Source: DATEJJ01 sp039649115 (GTDB lineage Bacteria > Actinomycetota > Actinomycetes > Mycobacteriales > Micromonosporaceae). From it: a DNA stretch of 40,111 nucleotides. The DNA lies in assembly GCA_039649115.1 (NCBI GenBank), contig JBBWZQ010000064.1:1-40111 (forward strand), given 5' to 3'. Shown piece after piece: positions 29,133-37,800 of this stretch. A program made the translations under genes and the position numbers. The notes under the pieces are model-generated. The model was not told the DNA's origin. It made no database searches and saw only the letters and a program-made list of their open reading frames with translations. Positions within the stretch are counted from its first letter, which is position 1. Each line of letters starts with the position of its first letter.

Positions 29133-30095
29133 ATGCTGGAGACCTCGGCGCGCCTGCTCCGCCTGCTGTCCCTGTTGCAGACGCCCCGCGAGTGGAGCGG
29201 CCCCGAGCTCGCCCGGCGCCTTTCGGTCACCACCCGGACCGTGCGCAACGACGTGGAGCGGCTGCGCACCCTCGGGTACCCGGTGCACGCCACCCGGGGC
29301 TCGGTCGGCGGGTACCGGCTGGGCGCCGGCGCGTGCCTGCCACCGCTGCTGCTGGACGACGAGGAGGCGGTCGCCGTCGCGCTGAGCCTGCGCACCGCGG
29401 CCGGTGGCACGATCGCCGGCATCGAGGAGACCGCGCTGCGCGCGCTGGCCAAGCTGGAGCAGGTGCTGCCGTCCCGGCTGCGCCGGCGGGTCAACACCCT
29501 GCAGACGTACACGGTGACCGTCGAGCCCGACCGGGCCGGCCCGCGGGTGGCCCCGGAGGTGCTCACCGCCATCACGGCCGCCTGCCGCGACCACGAGCGG
29601 CTGCGCTTCGGGTACCGGTCGCACGACAGCGCGTCCAGCCACCGCGACGTCGAGCCGTACCGGCTGGTCAACCGGGGACGCCGGTGGTACCTGGTGGCCT
29701 GGGACACCGATCGCCGGGACTGGCGCACGTTCCGGGTCGACCGGATCGAGCCGCGCACGCCGGCCGGCCCCCGCTTCGCGCCCCGGGAGTTGCCCGACGC
29801 CGACCTCGCGGCGTACGTGTCCCGCGGCGTGGCCACCGCCACCTGGCGGTACCGGGCGCGGGTGACGGTACGGGCGCCGGCCGAGGTGATCGCCGAGCGG
29901 CTGCCGGCCGGCGTGGGTCCCGTCGTGGCGGTCGACGAGCACACCTGCACCCTGGACACCGGGTCGGACAACATCGAGCTGCTCGCGGTCTGGCTCGGCG
30001 CGCTGGGCGCCGACTTCACCGTCGCCGACGCACCCGAACTCGCCGAGCAGCTGCGCACGCTCGCCGACCGGTACCGGCGCGCGGTCGCGCCCTGA
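29133..30095 (+). CDS. HTH/WYL-domain transcriptional regulator
   Basis: A 320-residue regulator. Residues 1-60 are a DeoR-type HTH_11 ('MLETSARLLRLLSLLQTPREWSGPELARRLSVTTRTVRNDVERLRTLGYPV'). After a helical linker comes the WYL domain ('LRFGYRSHDSASSHRDVEPYRLVNRGRRWYLVAWDTDRRDWRTFRVDRI', with Trp-Tyr-Leu at 'RRWYLVAWD'). A WCX C-terminal domain ('YRARVTVRAPAEVIAERLP', 'SDNIELLAVWLGALGADFTV') follows. WYL proteins bind nucleic acid or nucleotide ligands and control DNA-damage, defence or metabolic genes. The palindrome upstream is its likely site. The only gene directly downstream is the copper monooxygenase. Confidence 0.93.
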   Translation: MLETSARLLRLLSLLQTPREWSGPELARRLSVTTRTVRNDVERLRTLGYPVHATRGSVGGYRLGAGACLPPLLLDDEEAVAVALSLRTAAGGTIAGIEETALRALAKLEQVLPSRLRRRVNTLQTYTVTVEPDRAGPRVAPEVLTAITAACRDHERLRFGYRSHDSASSHRDVEPYRLVNRGRRWYLVAWDTDRRDWRTFRVDRIEPRTPAGPRFAPRELPDADLAAYVSRGVATATWRYRARVTVRAPAEVIAERLPAGVGPVVAVDEHTCTLDTGSDNIELLAVWLGALGADFTVADAPELAEQLRTLADRYRRAVAP

Positions 30096-30166
30096 CCACT
30101 TCTCCGGGTCCACTGGGGGGCATCCCGGATATCCCGTGGCGCGCGGTTCGTCCACCATCGACAGAT

Positions 30167-31339
30167 ATGCGAGCACATCGAATTCTGGTCCAGGCCGGGG
30201 CGATCCTGGCCGCGGCCATGCTGGTCGCGTCGTGCGCGACCACGGGGAACGGCGCAGCGGGGGGCGCCGCACCCGCCAGCACCGCACCGCACGCCAGCGA
30301 GTCCGCCCGGGCGACGCCATCCGCCGCGCCGCCGCGGCCGGGCGAGCACCTCGTCACCCTGCGGATGTCGCAGCCGTACACGCCCGTCGCGCCGAGTGGC
30401 GGGACCGACGAGTACCGCTGCTTCCTGGTCGACCCGAAGCTCACCAGTACCGCGTACCTGACCGGCAGCCAGTTCATGCCGCAGAACGCCGCGATCGTGC
30501 ACCACGCGATCTTCTTCCGGATCGGCCCGGCAGATGCCGACCAGGCTCGCAAGCTCGACGCGAGCACGCCGGGCGAGGGGTGGACCTGCTTCGGTGACTC
30601 CGGGATCAACGGTGACGCCTGGGTCGCGCACTGGGCGCCGGGCGTCAAGGAGACCCTGCTGCGCCCCGGCCTCGGGTACCCGATGCCCGCCGGCAGCCTG
30701 CTCGTCATGCAGGTGCACTACAACCTGCTCGCCACCGGCGGCAAGGCGGGCAGCTCGGACCAGTCCGCGATCCGGCTGCGGCTGGCCGACGGCAGCGCCA
30801 CCAAGATGACCGCGCTGGACACCGCCAAGCTGCCCGCGCCCGTCGACCTGCCGTGCGCGAGCGGCGAGACCGGACCGCTGTGCGACCGCACGGCCGCCGT
30901 GGCCGATGTGGTCCACCGCTTCGGCGCGGACGCGGGGGACACCGTGGCGGGACTGCAGCAGCGCTGCGCCGGCGGCAAGGTCGTGGCCGGCCCCACTCAG
31001 CACTGCGACTTCCCGGTACCGCAGGCGGCCACGGTCTACGCGGTCGCCGGGCACATGCACCTGCTCGGGCGCTCGATCACGATCCAGCTCAACCCGGGCA
31101 GGCCCGACGCGCGCACCCTGCTGGACGTCCCCACCTACAACTTCGACGACCAGGCGATCCGGCCGCTGGCCCAGCCGGTCACCCTCAAGCCGGGCGACAC
31201 ACTGCGCGTCACCTGCACCCACGACGCGGCCCTGCGCAAGCTGCTCCCGCAACTGCGCCCGCTGCCACCGCGCTACGTGGTCTGGGGCGACGGCACCAGC
31301 GACGAGATGTGCCTGGGCCTGCTCATCATCGGCGCGTAG
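30167..31339 (+). CDS. PHM-like copper type II, ascorbate-dependent monooxygenase lipoprotein
   Basis: A 390-residue secreted lipoprotein with signal peptide and lipobox LVASC (Cys23). All six copper ligands of the peptidylglycine alpha-hydroxylating monooxygenase (PHM) core are present. The CuH site has His112-His113 ('IVHHAIFF') and His184 ('LLVMQVHYNLL'). The CuM site has His296 and His298 ('AGHMHLLGRSI') and Met381 ('GDGTSDEMCLGL'). Several Cys that could form the PHM disulfides are also present. PHM enzymes hydroxylate an alpha carbon using two copper ions, O2 and ascorbate; the bacterial substrate is unknown. ATG 30167 gives the normal signal peptide but lacks a strong SD. A strong hairpin follows the stop. 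No copper chaperone is nearby. Confidence 0.88.
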   Translation: MRAHRILVQAGAILAAAMLVASCATTGNGAAGGAAPASTAPHASESARATPSAAPPRPGEHLVTLRMSQPYTPVAPSGGTDEYRCFLVDPKLTSTAYLTGSQFMPQNAAIVHHAIFFRIGPADADQARKLDASTPGEGWTCFGDSGINGDAWVAHWAPGVKETLLRPGLGYPMPAGSLLVMQVHYNLLATGGKAGSSDQSAIRLRLADGSATKMTALDTAKLPAPVDLPCASGETGPLCDRTAAVADVVHRFGADAGDTVAGLQQRCAGGKVVAGPTQHCDFPVPQAATVYAVAGHMHLLGRSITIQLNPGRPDARTLLDVPTYNFDDQAIRPLAQPVTLKPGDTLRVTCTHDAALRKLLPQLRPLPPRYVVWGDGTSDEMCLGLLIIGA

Positions 31340-31352
31340 ACCTCACCGCGAT

Positions 31353-31394
31353 CCTGGCATGCCGCACCGGCGCGGACCGGTGCGGCATTCCAGG
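31353..31394 (+). terminator. Strong hairpin terminator after PHM-like gene
   Basis: A 12-bp inner stem (core TGCCGCACCGG / CCGGTGCGGCA, plus one A-T pair), 6-nt loop, one mismatch and a further 5-bp outer stem (CCTGG/CCAGG). It starts 14 bases after the monooxygenase stop and should end its transcription. Confidence 0.75.
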
Positions 31395-31495
31395 TTCCGT
31401 TGACGCCTGCTCCGAAGCTACCGATCGGTAGAAAATGGCGGGCGGTGCGGCTATCGTGAGCAGCCGACGCTGATCCCAGACACTGGCGGGTGCTG

Positions 31496-32218
31496 ATGGG
31501 CGATTTAGCGGTGGACCGCACCGGGTTCGAGTCCGCGTGGCGGGTCGCGGAGGAGATTCCGGGCTGGCTGACCCGGGCGCAGGCGCAGGCGCTGTGGCGA
31601 GCCGCCCGCCGGCTGCCGCCGGGCGGCCGGGTGGTCGAGATCGGCAGCCACCAGGGCCGCTCGACGGTCGTGCTCGGGCACGCGGCGCGGCTGGCCGGGG
31701 CGCGGGTGACCGCGATCGACGTGTTCCGCGACGGGCGAATGTTCGGCGGTGCACCGACGCGGCAGCTGTTCGAGGCGAACATCGGGCGCGCCGGGCTCAC
31801 CGGCACCGTCGACCTGCTCGTCGAGTACAGCACCCGGGCCCGTCCACAGTGGACGGATCCGGTCGATCTGATCTACATCGACGGCAAGCACGACTACTGG
31901 ACGTTCACCGATGACCTGCGCTGGTCGGCCTGCCTGCCGGCGGGCGGCGAGATCTTCGTGCACGACTGCTTCTCGTCCATCGGGGTGACCAGCGGGGTGC
32001 TGGCCAAGGTGCTGCCCTCCCGCCGGTACACCTTCGGCGACCGGGTGGGCTCGCTGGCCCGGTTCACCCTGCGCCGGCCCGGTGCGGCGGACCGCTGGCG
32101 GCTGCTGCGTCAGCTGCCCTGGTTCGCGCGCAACGTCGTCATCAAGGTGCTGCTGCGGCTGCGGCTGCGGCCGGTCGCCCGGGCGCTGGGCCACACGGGA
32201 CCCTACGACCCGTACTGA
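31496..32218 (+). CDS. Class I methyltransferase (Methyltransf_24 type)
   Basis: A 240-residue SAM-dependent methyltransferase. Motif I is 'RVVEIGSHQGRSTVVLGHAARLAGARVTAIDVFRD', and 'DPVDLIYIDGKHDYWTFTDDLRWSACLPAGGEIFVHDCF' covers the metal- and substrate-binding region typical of Methyltransf_24, which often methylates sugars or phenolic oxygens and is common in polysaccharide and natural-product loci. ATG 31496 gives MGDLAVDRTGFESAW; GTG 31490 is a two-codon longer option. It lies just left of the envelope-glycan block, so a sugar methylation role is possible but unproven. Confidence 0.87.
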   Translation: MGDLAVDRTGFESAWRVAEEIPGWLTRAQAQALWRAARRLPPGGRVVEIGSHQGRSTVVLGHAARLAGARVTAIDVFRDGRMFGGAPTRQLFEANIGRAGLTGTVDLLVEYSTRARPQWTDPVDLIYIDGKHDYWTFTDDLRWSACLPAGGEIFVHDCFSSIGVTSGVLAKVLPSRRYTFGDRVGSLARFTLRRPGAADRWRLLRQLPWFARNVVIKVLLRLRLRPVARALGHTGPYDPY

Positions 32219-32365
32219 GACGGCGGTCTGTCCGCCGGGACGGTGCCGCAGCTGACGGTGCCGGACCCGGAGGTGACCGCCGGCACCGACGACATCACGG
32301 TCGGCGAGGCGGTGCCCCACCCATGGGGGGAGCTCGAATTTCCCGAGAATGAAGCACTTCCCTTG

Positions 32366-32387
32366 CACGTTACCGACGAGTAACGTG
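32366..32387. promoter_or_regulatory. TTAC-N6-GTAA type palindrome upstream of secreted protein
   Basis: CACGTTAC (32366-32373) and GTAACGTG (32380-32387) are perfect inverted 8-bp arms with a 6-bp spacer. The element lies 80 bases before the next start codon. TTAC-(N)6-GTAA sites are typical of TetR-family regulators of lipid genes in actinobacteria, though that link is from memory. The rest of 32219-32467 holds no gene I can support. Confidence 0.55.
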
Positions 32388-32467
32388 GGCGGCGCCGTCG
32401 GCCGGCGGGCGTACGACCACTGGGCTCGTCCAGTGCGTAGGAGGAGGTACACACCCTAGGAGGAAGC

Positions 32468-33082
32468 ATGAGGCGTCTGCCTCGCAGGCTCCTGTTGGCG
32501 TTGACGACGTTCGTGCTGGCCGCCGCCGCAGCCGCGGTCGCCGCACAACCCGCTCATGCCGATCCCGTCATCGACCTCAACTTCGCCAACGTCACGGGCA
32601 CGACGTACCTGGCGAAGCCCAGGGTGACGGCGGTGATCCCGCAGTCGACCATCACCACCAAGCTGGATCTCGGCACCGGGCAGCTCACCGGGCAGGCGAA
32701 GATCCCCGACCTCACGGTTCACCTGGCGCTGCTGAACTTCGTCAAGGTCACCTCGACGGTCAGCATCGTGCCGGCCGGTGACCTCACCGGCACCGTGGAC
32801 CTGGCCGCCGGCAAGCTGTCCACCACGACCAGGTTCACGATCGCGGTGCGCAACGTACACCTGGACGCCACGCCCGGCATCAACCTGGTGCCGTCCGGCT
32901 GCCGGACCCGCAGGGCGACCAGCGCCGTGCTGACCAACACGACGCCGATCGACCTGTTCGGCGGCACGACGGTGTCGGGCACCTACACGACCCCGTCGTT
33001 CACGCACTGCGGCCTGACCACGCCGCTGCTGACCCAGTTGCTGGCCGGGCCCGCCAACGTCCTGACACTCACCCTGAAATGA
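32468..33082 (+). CDS. Secreted protein of unknown function
   Basis: A 204-residue exported protein. ATG 32468 has TAGGAGGA six bases upstream, and a second GGAGGAGG lies further back. The signal peptide (MRRLPRRLLLALTTFVLAAA) ends at AHA-DP near residue 31. The mature part is beta-strand-like with alternating hydrophobic residues ('TITTKLDLGTGQLTGQAKIPDLTVHLALLNFVKVTSTVSIVPAG') and two Cys (in 'SGCRTRR' and 'THCGLTT') that could form a disulfide. I do not recognise a family with confidence; small secreted lipid- or steroid-associated proteins look similar. It is monocistronic, bounded by a palindrome and a strong terminator. Confidence 0.8.
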   Translation: MRRLPRRLLLALTTFVLAAAAAAVAAQPAHADPVIDLNFANVTGTTYLAKPRVTAVIPQSTITTKLDLGTGQLTGQAKIPDLTVHLALLNFVKVTSTVSIVPAGDLTGTVDLAAGKLSTTTRFTIAVRNVHLDATPGINLVPSGCRTRRATSAVLTNTTPIDLFGGTTVSGTYTTPSFTHCGLTTPLLTQLLAGPANVLTLTLK

Positions 33083-33105
33083 CCGTGCCCCTGAAGTGAA
33101 ACGGC

Positions 33106-33132
33106 GGCCGGAGGCCCGGTGGGCCTCCGGCC
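33106..33132 (+). terminator. Perfect 12-bp stem terminator
   Basis: GGCCGGAGGCCC and GGGCCTCCGGCC form a perfect 12-bp stem with a GGT loop, 23 bases past the secreted-protein stop. It separates that gene from the VWA/AftD block. Confidence 0.85.
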
Positions 33133-33159
33133 CCCTGGCGGACCGGGGTCACTCTTACG

Positions 33160-34845
33160 ATGTACCGGATGAACGGACCTGCCCCGACGCCGCGGCGCTC
33201 GCGCCTGCGCGAACCCGCGGTGCTGTGGCTGGCCGCCCTGCTGGTCGTCGTGCTGGTGGCCTGGGGCAGCGTGGCCGGCCTGAGCTCGATCCTGCGGTCG
33301 TCCGGGTGTGACCAGCCCACGACGGTACGGGTGGCGGCGGCCCCCGCGATCGCGGAGGCCGTCGCCGCGGTCGCGCGCACCGTCAAGCAGTCCGACTGCT
33401 ACGAGGTCGAGGTGCTCTCCCGCGACTCCGCCGGGTTGGCTGACGTGCTGGCCAACCCGCCGGCCGAGACGCTGCCCGACGCCTGGGTCCCGGAGTCCAC
33501 GTTCTGGCTGCGCCGGGCCCGGTCGCTGGGCGCGTTCCAGGCGCCGGAGACCGGCACGTCGGTGGCCAGTTCGCCGGTCGTCCTCGCGCTGACCGAGCCG
33601 GCGGCGGCGCAGCTGGGCTGGCCGGGCCGGCAGATCCCGTGGTCCGCGCTGCTCGGGCCGACCGCGCACGCGGTACCGGTCGGCATCCCCGACCCGGCCA
33701 CCGACCCGGTCGGCGTGTCCGCGCTGATGGCCATCCGCGCCATCGCGGGGAGCGGGCCGGCCGACGTCGCCGCGCTGCGCCGGGTCTCGCCGTACGCGGT
33801 GGCCCGGGCGGCCGACCTGTACCAGCGGCTGCCCGAGGCGGGGACCACCCGGGACACGCTCAACGCGTTCATCACCAGCGAGCAGGCCCTGGCGCGGTAC
33901 AACACGCGCAGCGAGGCGGTCACCCCGCTGGTCGCCTCGTACCCGGACCGGGGACTGCCCACATTGGACTTCCCGTACGTGGTGCTGCCCGGTGCCGCCG
34001 GGGCCGCCCGCACCGGCGCCACCCGGTTCCTCGCGGCGCTGGTGGCCGCCGCCGCCCAGCCGGCCTTCGGGGCGCAGGGGTTCCGCGCCCCCGACGGGCG
34101 GGTGCTGCCCGGCGTGCTGGCCGATGCGGGCGCCCGGGACCAGACCGTCCCGGCGATCCCGCTGCCCGACGACAACGCCCTGCTCGAGCTGCTCAACACG
34201 TGGACCGGCGTGCACCTCAGCGCGCAGATCCTCGGCCTCATCGACATCTCCGGCTCGATGGCCGACCCGCTGCCCGGCGGCACCGCCACCAAGCTGTCGG
34301 CGACCATCAGGGCGGCACAGGAGGGCGTCGGGCTGCTGCTGGACACCACCCAGGTCGGCCTCTGGGTGTTCTCGACCCAGTTGGACGGCAACCGCGACTA
34401 CCGCATGATCCGCCCGTACACGTCGCTGGCCGGCGCCGGGCGGGCCGGGCTGATCGGCGCGCTCGGCCAGGTGCGCGTCAAGCAGAACGGCAACACCGGC
34501 CTGTACGACAGCGTGCTCGCCGCGTACCAGGCGGCCCGCCGCGGGTGGACGCCCGGCCGCATCAACGTCCTGCTGATCGCGACCGACGGGAAGAACGACG
34601 ACCCCACGGGCGGGCTGAACCGGCCGCAGTTGCTCAGCGCGCTGCGCAAGCTGCAGGACCCGCGGCGCCCGCTGCCGATCCTGTTCATCGGGCTCTCCGG
34701 CGGCATCGACCCGGCCGAGTTGCGGGACATCGCGGGCGTGACCAGCGGAAAGGTGTACGTCACGAAGAACCCCAGCGGCATCCGGCAGATCTTCTTCGAC
34801 GCGCTCGCCGGCCTGGCCTGCCAGCCGCCGGCCTGCCGGCGCTGA
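33160..34845 (+). CDS. Membrane-anchored solute-binding/VWA hybrid protein
   Basis: A 561-residue protein with one N-terminal membrane span (about 18-40) and a large outside domain. Residues 55-330 form a periplasmic-binding-protein-like domain ('VRVAAAPAIAEAVAAVARTV', 'FPYVVLPGAAGAARTGATRFLAAL', 'AFGAQGFRAPDGRV'). The C-terminal 200 residues form a von Willebrand A domain with a complete MIDAS start (DISGSM, Asp362-Ser364-Ser366), then 'VGLWVFSTQL' and 'INVLLIATDGKND'. VWA domains bind partners through a metal ion. The gene ends one base before the AftD start codon, so the two are probably co-translated. ATG 33160 is chosen; an ATG three codons later also fits. No strong SD is seen. Confidence 0.87.
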   Translation: MYRMNGPAPTPRRSRLREPAVLWLAALLVVVLVAWGSVAGLSSILRSSGCDQPTTVRVAAAPAIAEAVAAVARTVKQSDCYEVEVLSRDSAGLADVLANPPAETLPDAWVPESTFWLRRARSLGAFQAPETGTSVASSPVVLALTEPAAAQLGWPGRQIPWSALLGPTAHAVPVGIPDPATDPVGVSALMAIRAIAGSGPADVAALRRVSPYAVARAADLYQRLPEAGTTRDTLNAFITSEQALARYNTRSEAVTPLVASYPDRGLPTLDFPYVVLPGAAGAARTGATRFLAALVAAAAQPAFGAQGFRAPDGRVLPGVLADAGARDQTVPAIPLPDDNALLELLNTWTGVHLSAQILGLIDISGSMADPLPGGTATKLSATIRAAQEGVGLLLDTTQVGLWVFSTQLDGNRDYRMIRPYTSLAGAGRAGLIGALGQVRVKQNGNTGLYDSVLAAYQAARRGWTPGRINVLLIATDGKNDDPTGGLNRPQLLSALRKLQDPRRPLPILFIGLSGGIDPAELRDIAGVTSGKVYVTKNPSGIRQIFFDALAGLACQPPACRR

Positions 34846-34846
34846 C

Positions 34847-37800
34847 GTGGTCGCGCGCGTCCGGGGTTGGGTGACGCCGTCGCGGCGGGCCACCACGCTG
34901 GCACTGGTCGGGCTGGCGGTGCTGTCCTTCGGCCAGCGGCCCGGGCAGGTCACCTTCGACACGAAGCTCGACCTCGCGGTGAACCCGCTGGGCTTCCTCA
35001 CCCGGGCGCTGCACCTGTGGAACCCGCAGGCCACCAGCGGCGAGCTGCAGGACCAGGCGTACGGCTACCTCTTCCCGATGGGCCCGTTCTTCGCGCTCGG
35101 CCAGGTGCTGGGCATGCCGACGTGGGTGGCGCAGCGGCTGTGGTGCACCGTGCTGCTCGGCGGCGGGTACCTCGGGCTGCTGCTGGTGGCGCGCGCCATG
35201 GGCATCGGCACCGAGCCGACCCGGCAGGTGGGCGCGCTCGCCTACGCGCTCGCGCCGCGCATGCTCACCGAGGTCGGATCGCTGTCCGCGGAGATGCTGC
35301 CCGCGGTGCTGCTGCCGTGGGTGCTGCTGCCGCTGATGAAGGTGGACCGGATCGGCTCGCCGCGCCGGGCCGCCGCGCTGTCCGCGCTCGCGGTGCTCGG
35401 CATGGGCGGCGTCAACGGGTCCATGGTGCTGATGGTGCTGGTCCTGCCCGGGCTGTGGCTGCTGACCCGCCGGTTCACCGCCGACCACGTGCGCCTCGTG
35501 GCCTGGTGGTGCGCGGCGGTGGGCCTCTGCGTCCTCTGGTGGTTCCTGCCCCTGCTGCTGCTCGGCCGTTACAGCCTGCCCTTCCTCAACTACATCGAGT
35601 CGTCGACCAACACGACCGCCGTGGTGTCGCTGTTCCAGGCCCTGCGCGGGACCAACCAGTGGGTCGCGTACATCGTGCAGGGCGAGCCGTGGTGGCCTTC
35701 CGGGTGGGTACTCGTCGACAACCCGGTGCTGATGATCGCGACGATGCTGGTCGCCGCCGTGGGACTGGCCGGGCTGACCCGCCGTGGCCTGCCGGAGCGC
35801 CGGTTCCTGGTACTCGGGCTGCTGGCCGGGCTGGTGCTGCTGACCGTCGGGTACGTGGGCAGCCTGGACAGTCCACTCGCGACAGTGGTACGGCACCTGC
35901 TCGACGGGCCGCTCGCCGCGTTCCGCAACGTCCACAAGTTCGAGCCCGTGCTGCGGGTACCGCTGGCCCTGGGCTTCGCCCACGGCGCGGCGGTGCTCTC
36001 CCTCAAGGGCAGGGCCTGGCGGCGAGCCGTGCCCGCGCTGGCTCTGGTGCTGGTCGCGGCGGCACCGGCGTGGCTGTTCGTGCTCCGGGCCGGGCCCGGC
36101 TGGTCGGGCATCCCGGGCTACTGGCAGCAGGCGGCGACCTGGCTGGGGGAGCAGGACCCGGCGGCGCGCACGCTGATGGTGCCGGCGACCGGGTTCGGCG
36201 ACTACACCTGGGGCCACACCGTCGACGAGCCGCTGCAGGGGCTGGCGCAGGCACCGTGGGCGGTGCGCAACCAGGTACCGCTCGGCTCGGAGGGCAACAC
36301 CCGGGTGATGGACGCGGTCGAGCAGGTGCTGGACTCCGGCCGCGGCTCCGCCGGCCTGGCCGGTTTCCTGGCCCGATCCGGGTACACCTTCGTGCTGCTG
36401 CGCAACGACATCGACCGGGTGCGCACCGACGCGCCACCGGTCGCGGTGCTGCGCCAGGCGCTGCGCGGCTCACCGGGGATCGCGCGCGCGGTCGCCTTCG
36501 GCCCGGAGGTCGTGCCCGTCCCGGCCACCGCCAGCCCGGTCGACGTGGGCGCGCAGCCGCCGCCCGCCCTGGAGATCTACCGGGTGCAGCGCGCGGTGCC
36601 GCGGGTGACCGCCGTGGACACCAGCGACGTGGCCACCGTCAGCGGCGGGCCCGAGTCCCTGCTGCCGCTGCTCGGGCAGGGCTTGCTGGAGTCCGGCCGG
36701 CCCACCGTGCTCGCCGGCGACCTGACCGCGCAGTCCACCGGCGAACGCGCCGCCGGCGCCGGGCCGTGGCTGGTCACCGACGGGCTGCGCCGGCGCGAGC
36801 GCAACCCGGGCCGGGTGCGCGACAACGTCAGCCAGACGCTCACGGCCGGCGAGGCGCCGCGCCAGGCCCGGTCGGCGCTGGACATCCTGCCGTTCCCGGC
36901 GGCCGACCACCAGACCGTGGCCGTGCTGCAGGGCATCCAGTCCGTCACCGCGTCGACCTCGGCCAGCTACGCCGACGCGTACGGCAGCTCGGAGCCGTCG
37001 TACCAGCCGTTCGCGGCGATCGACGGCGACCGGAACACCGCGTGGCGCTCGTCCAGCCTGTTCGGGCCGGTGGGCCAGTGGCTGGAGGTGCGCCTGGACA
37101 CGCCGCGCCGGATCGACCAGGTCGACCTGGAGTTCGCGCACGACCTGCGGGTGGGCTGGCCGGTGACCCGGTTCCGGATCACCACCGACACCGGCTCGAC
37201 CGAGCAGGACGTGGACAACGACACCGGCTCCCACCGGTACCCGGTGCCGCCGGGGCTGACCGCGACGGTACGGGTGACCGTGCTCGCCGTCGCCGGTGCC
37301 CGTACCACGGGCAACGTCGGCATCCGCGAGCTGCGCGTCCCCGGTACCGCCGCCAGCCGGGCGCTGCGGGTGCCCGCCGACCTGAGCGCCGGACCCGGGC
37401 GGGTGCCCGCGTTCTCGTTCAGCCGCGGCGACGACGCGCGGTCCTCGTGCGTCGCGGTCGGCGGGGTGACCCGGTGCGATCCGCTGCTCGGCCGCACCGG
37501 CGAGGAGCCCGAGGGCATCGACCGGCTGTTCCGCACCCCGTCGGCGGCCCACTACTCGCTCGCGCTGACCGCGCTGCCGCGGCTGGGCGGCCCGGTGCCG
37601 CTGCTGGGCCAGGCGGTCACCGCCACGGCGAGCTCGTGGCTGGACGGCGACCCCGCGGTCGCCGGGTACGCCGCGATCGACGGCGACCCCGCGACCTCCT
37701 GGCTGGCCGACATCAGCGACCTGCGGCCGACGCTGACGCTGCGCTGGTCCGGTGCCCGGCGCATCGGGGAGATCCGGCTGCGCTCCGCCGGCTCGCCGGC

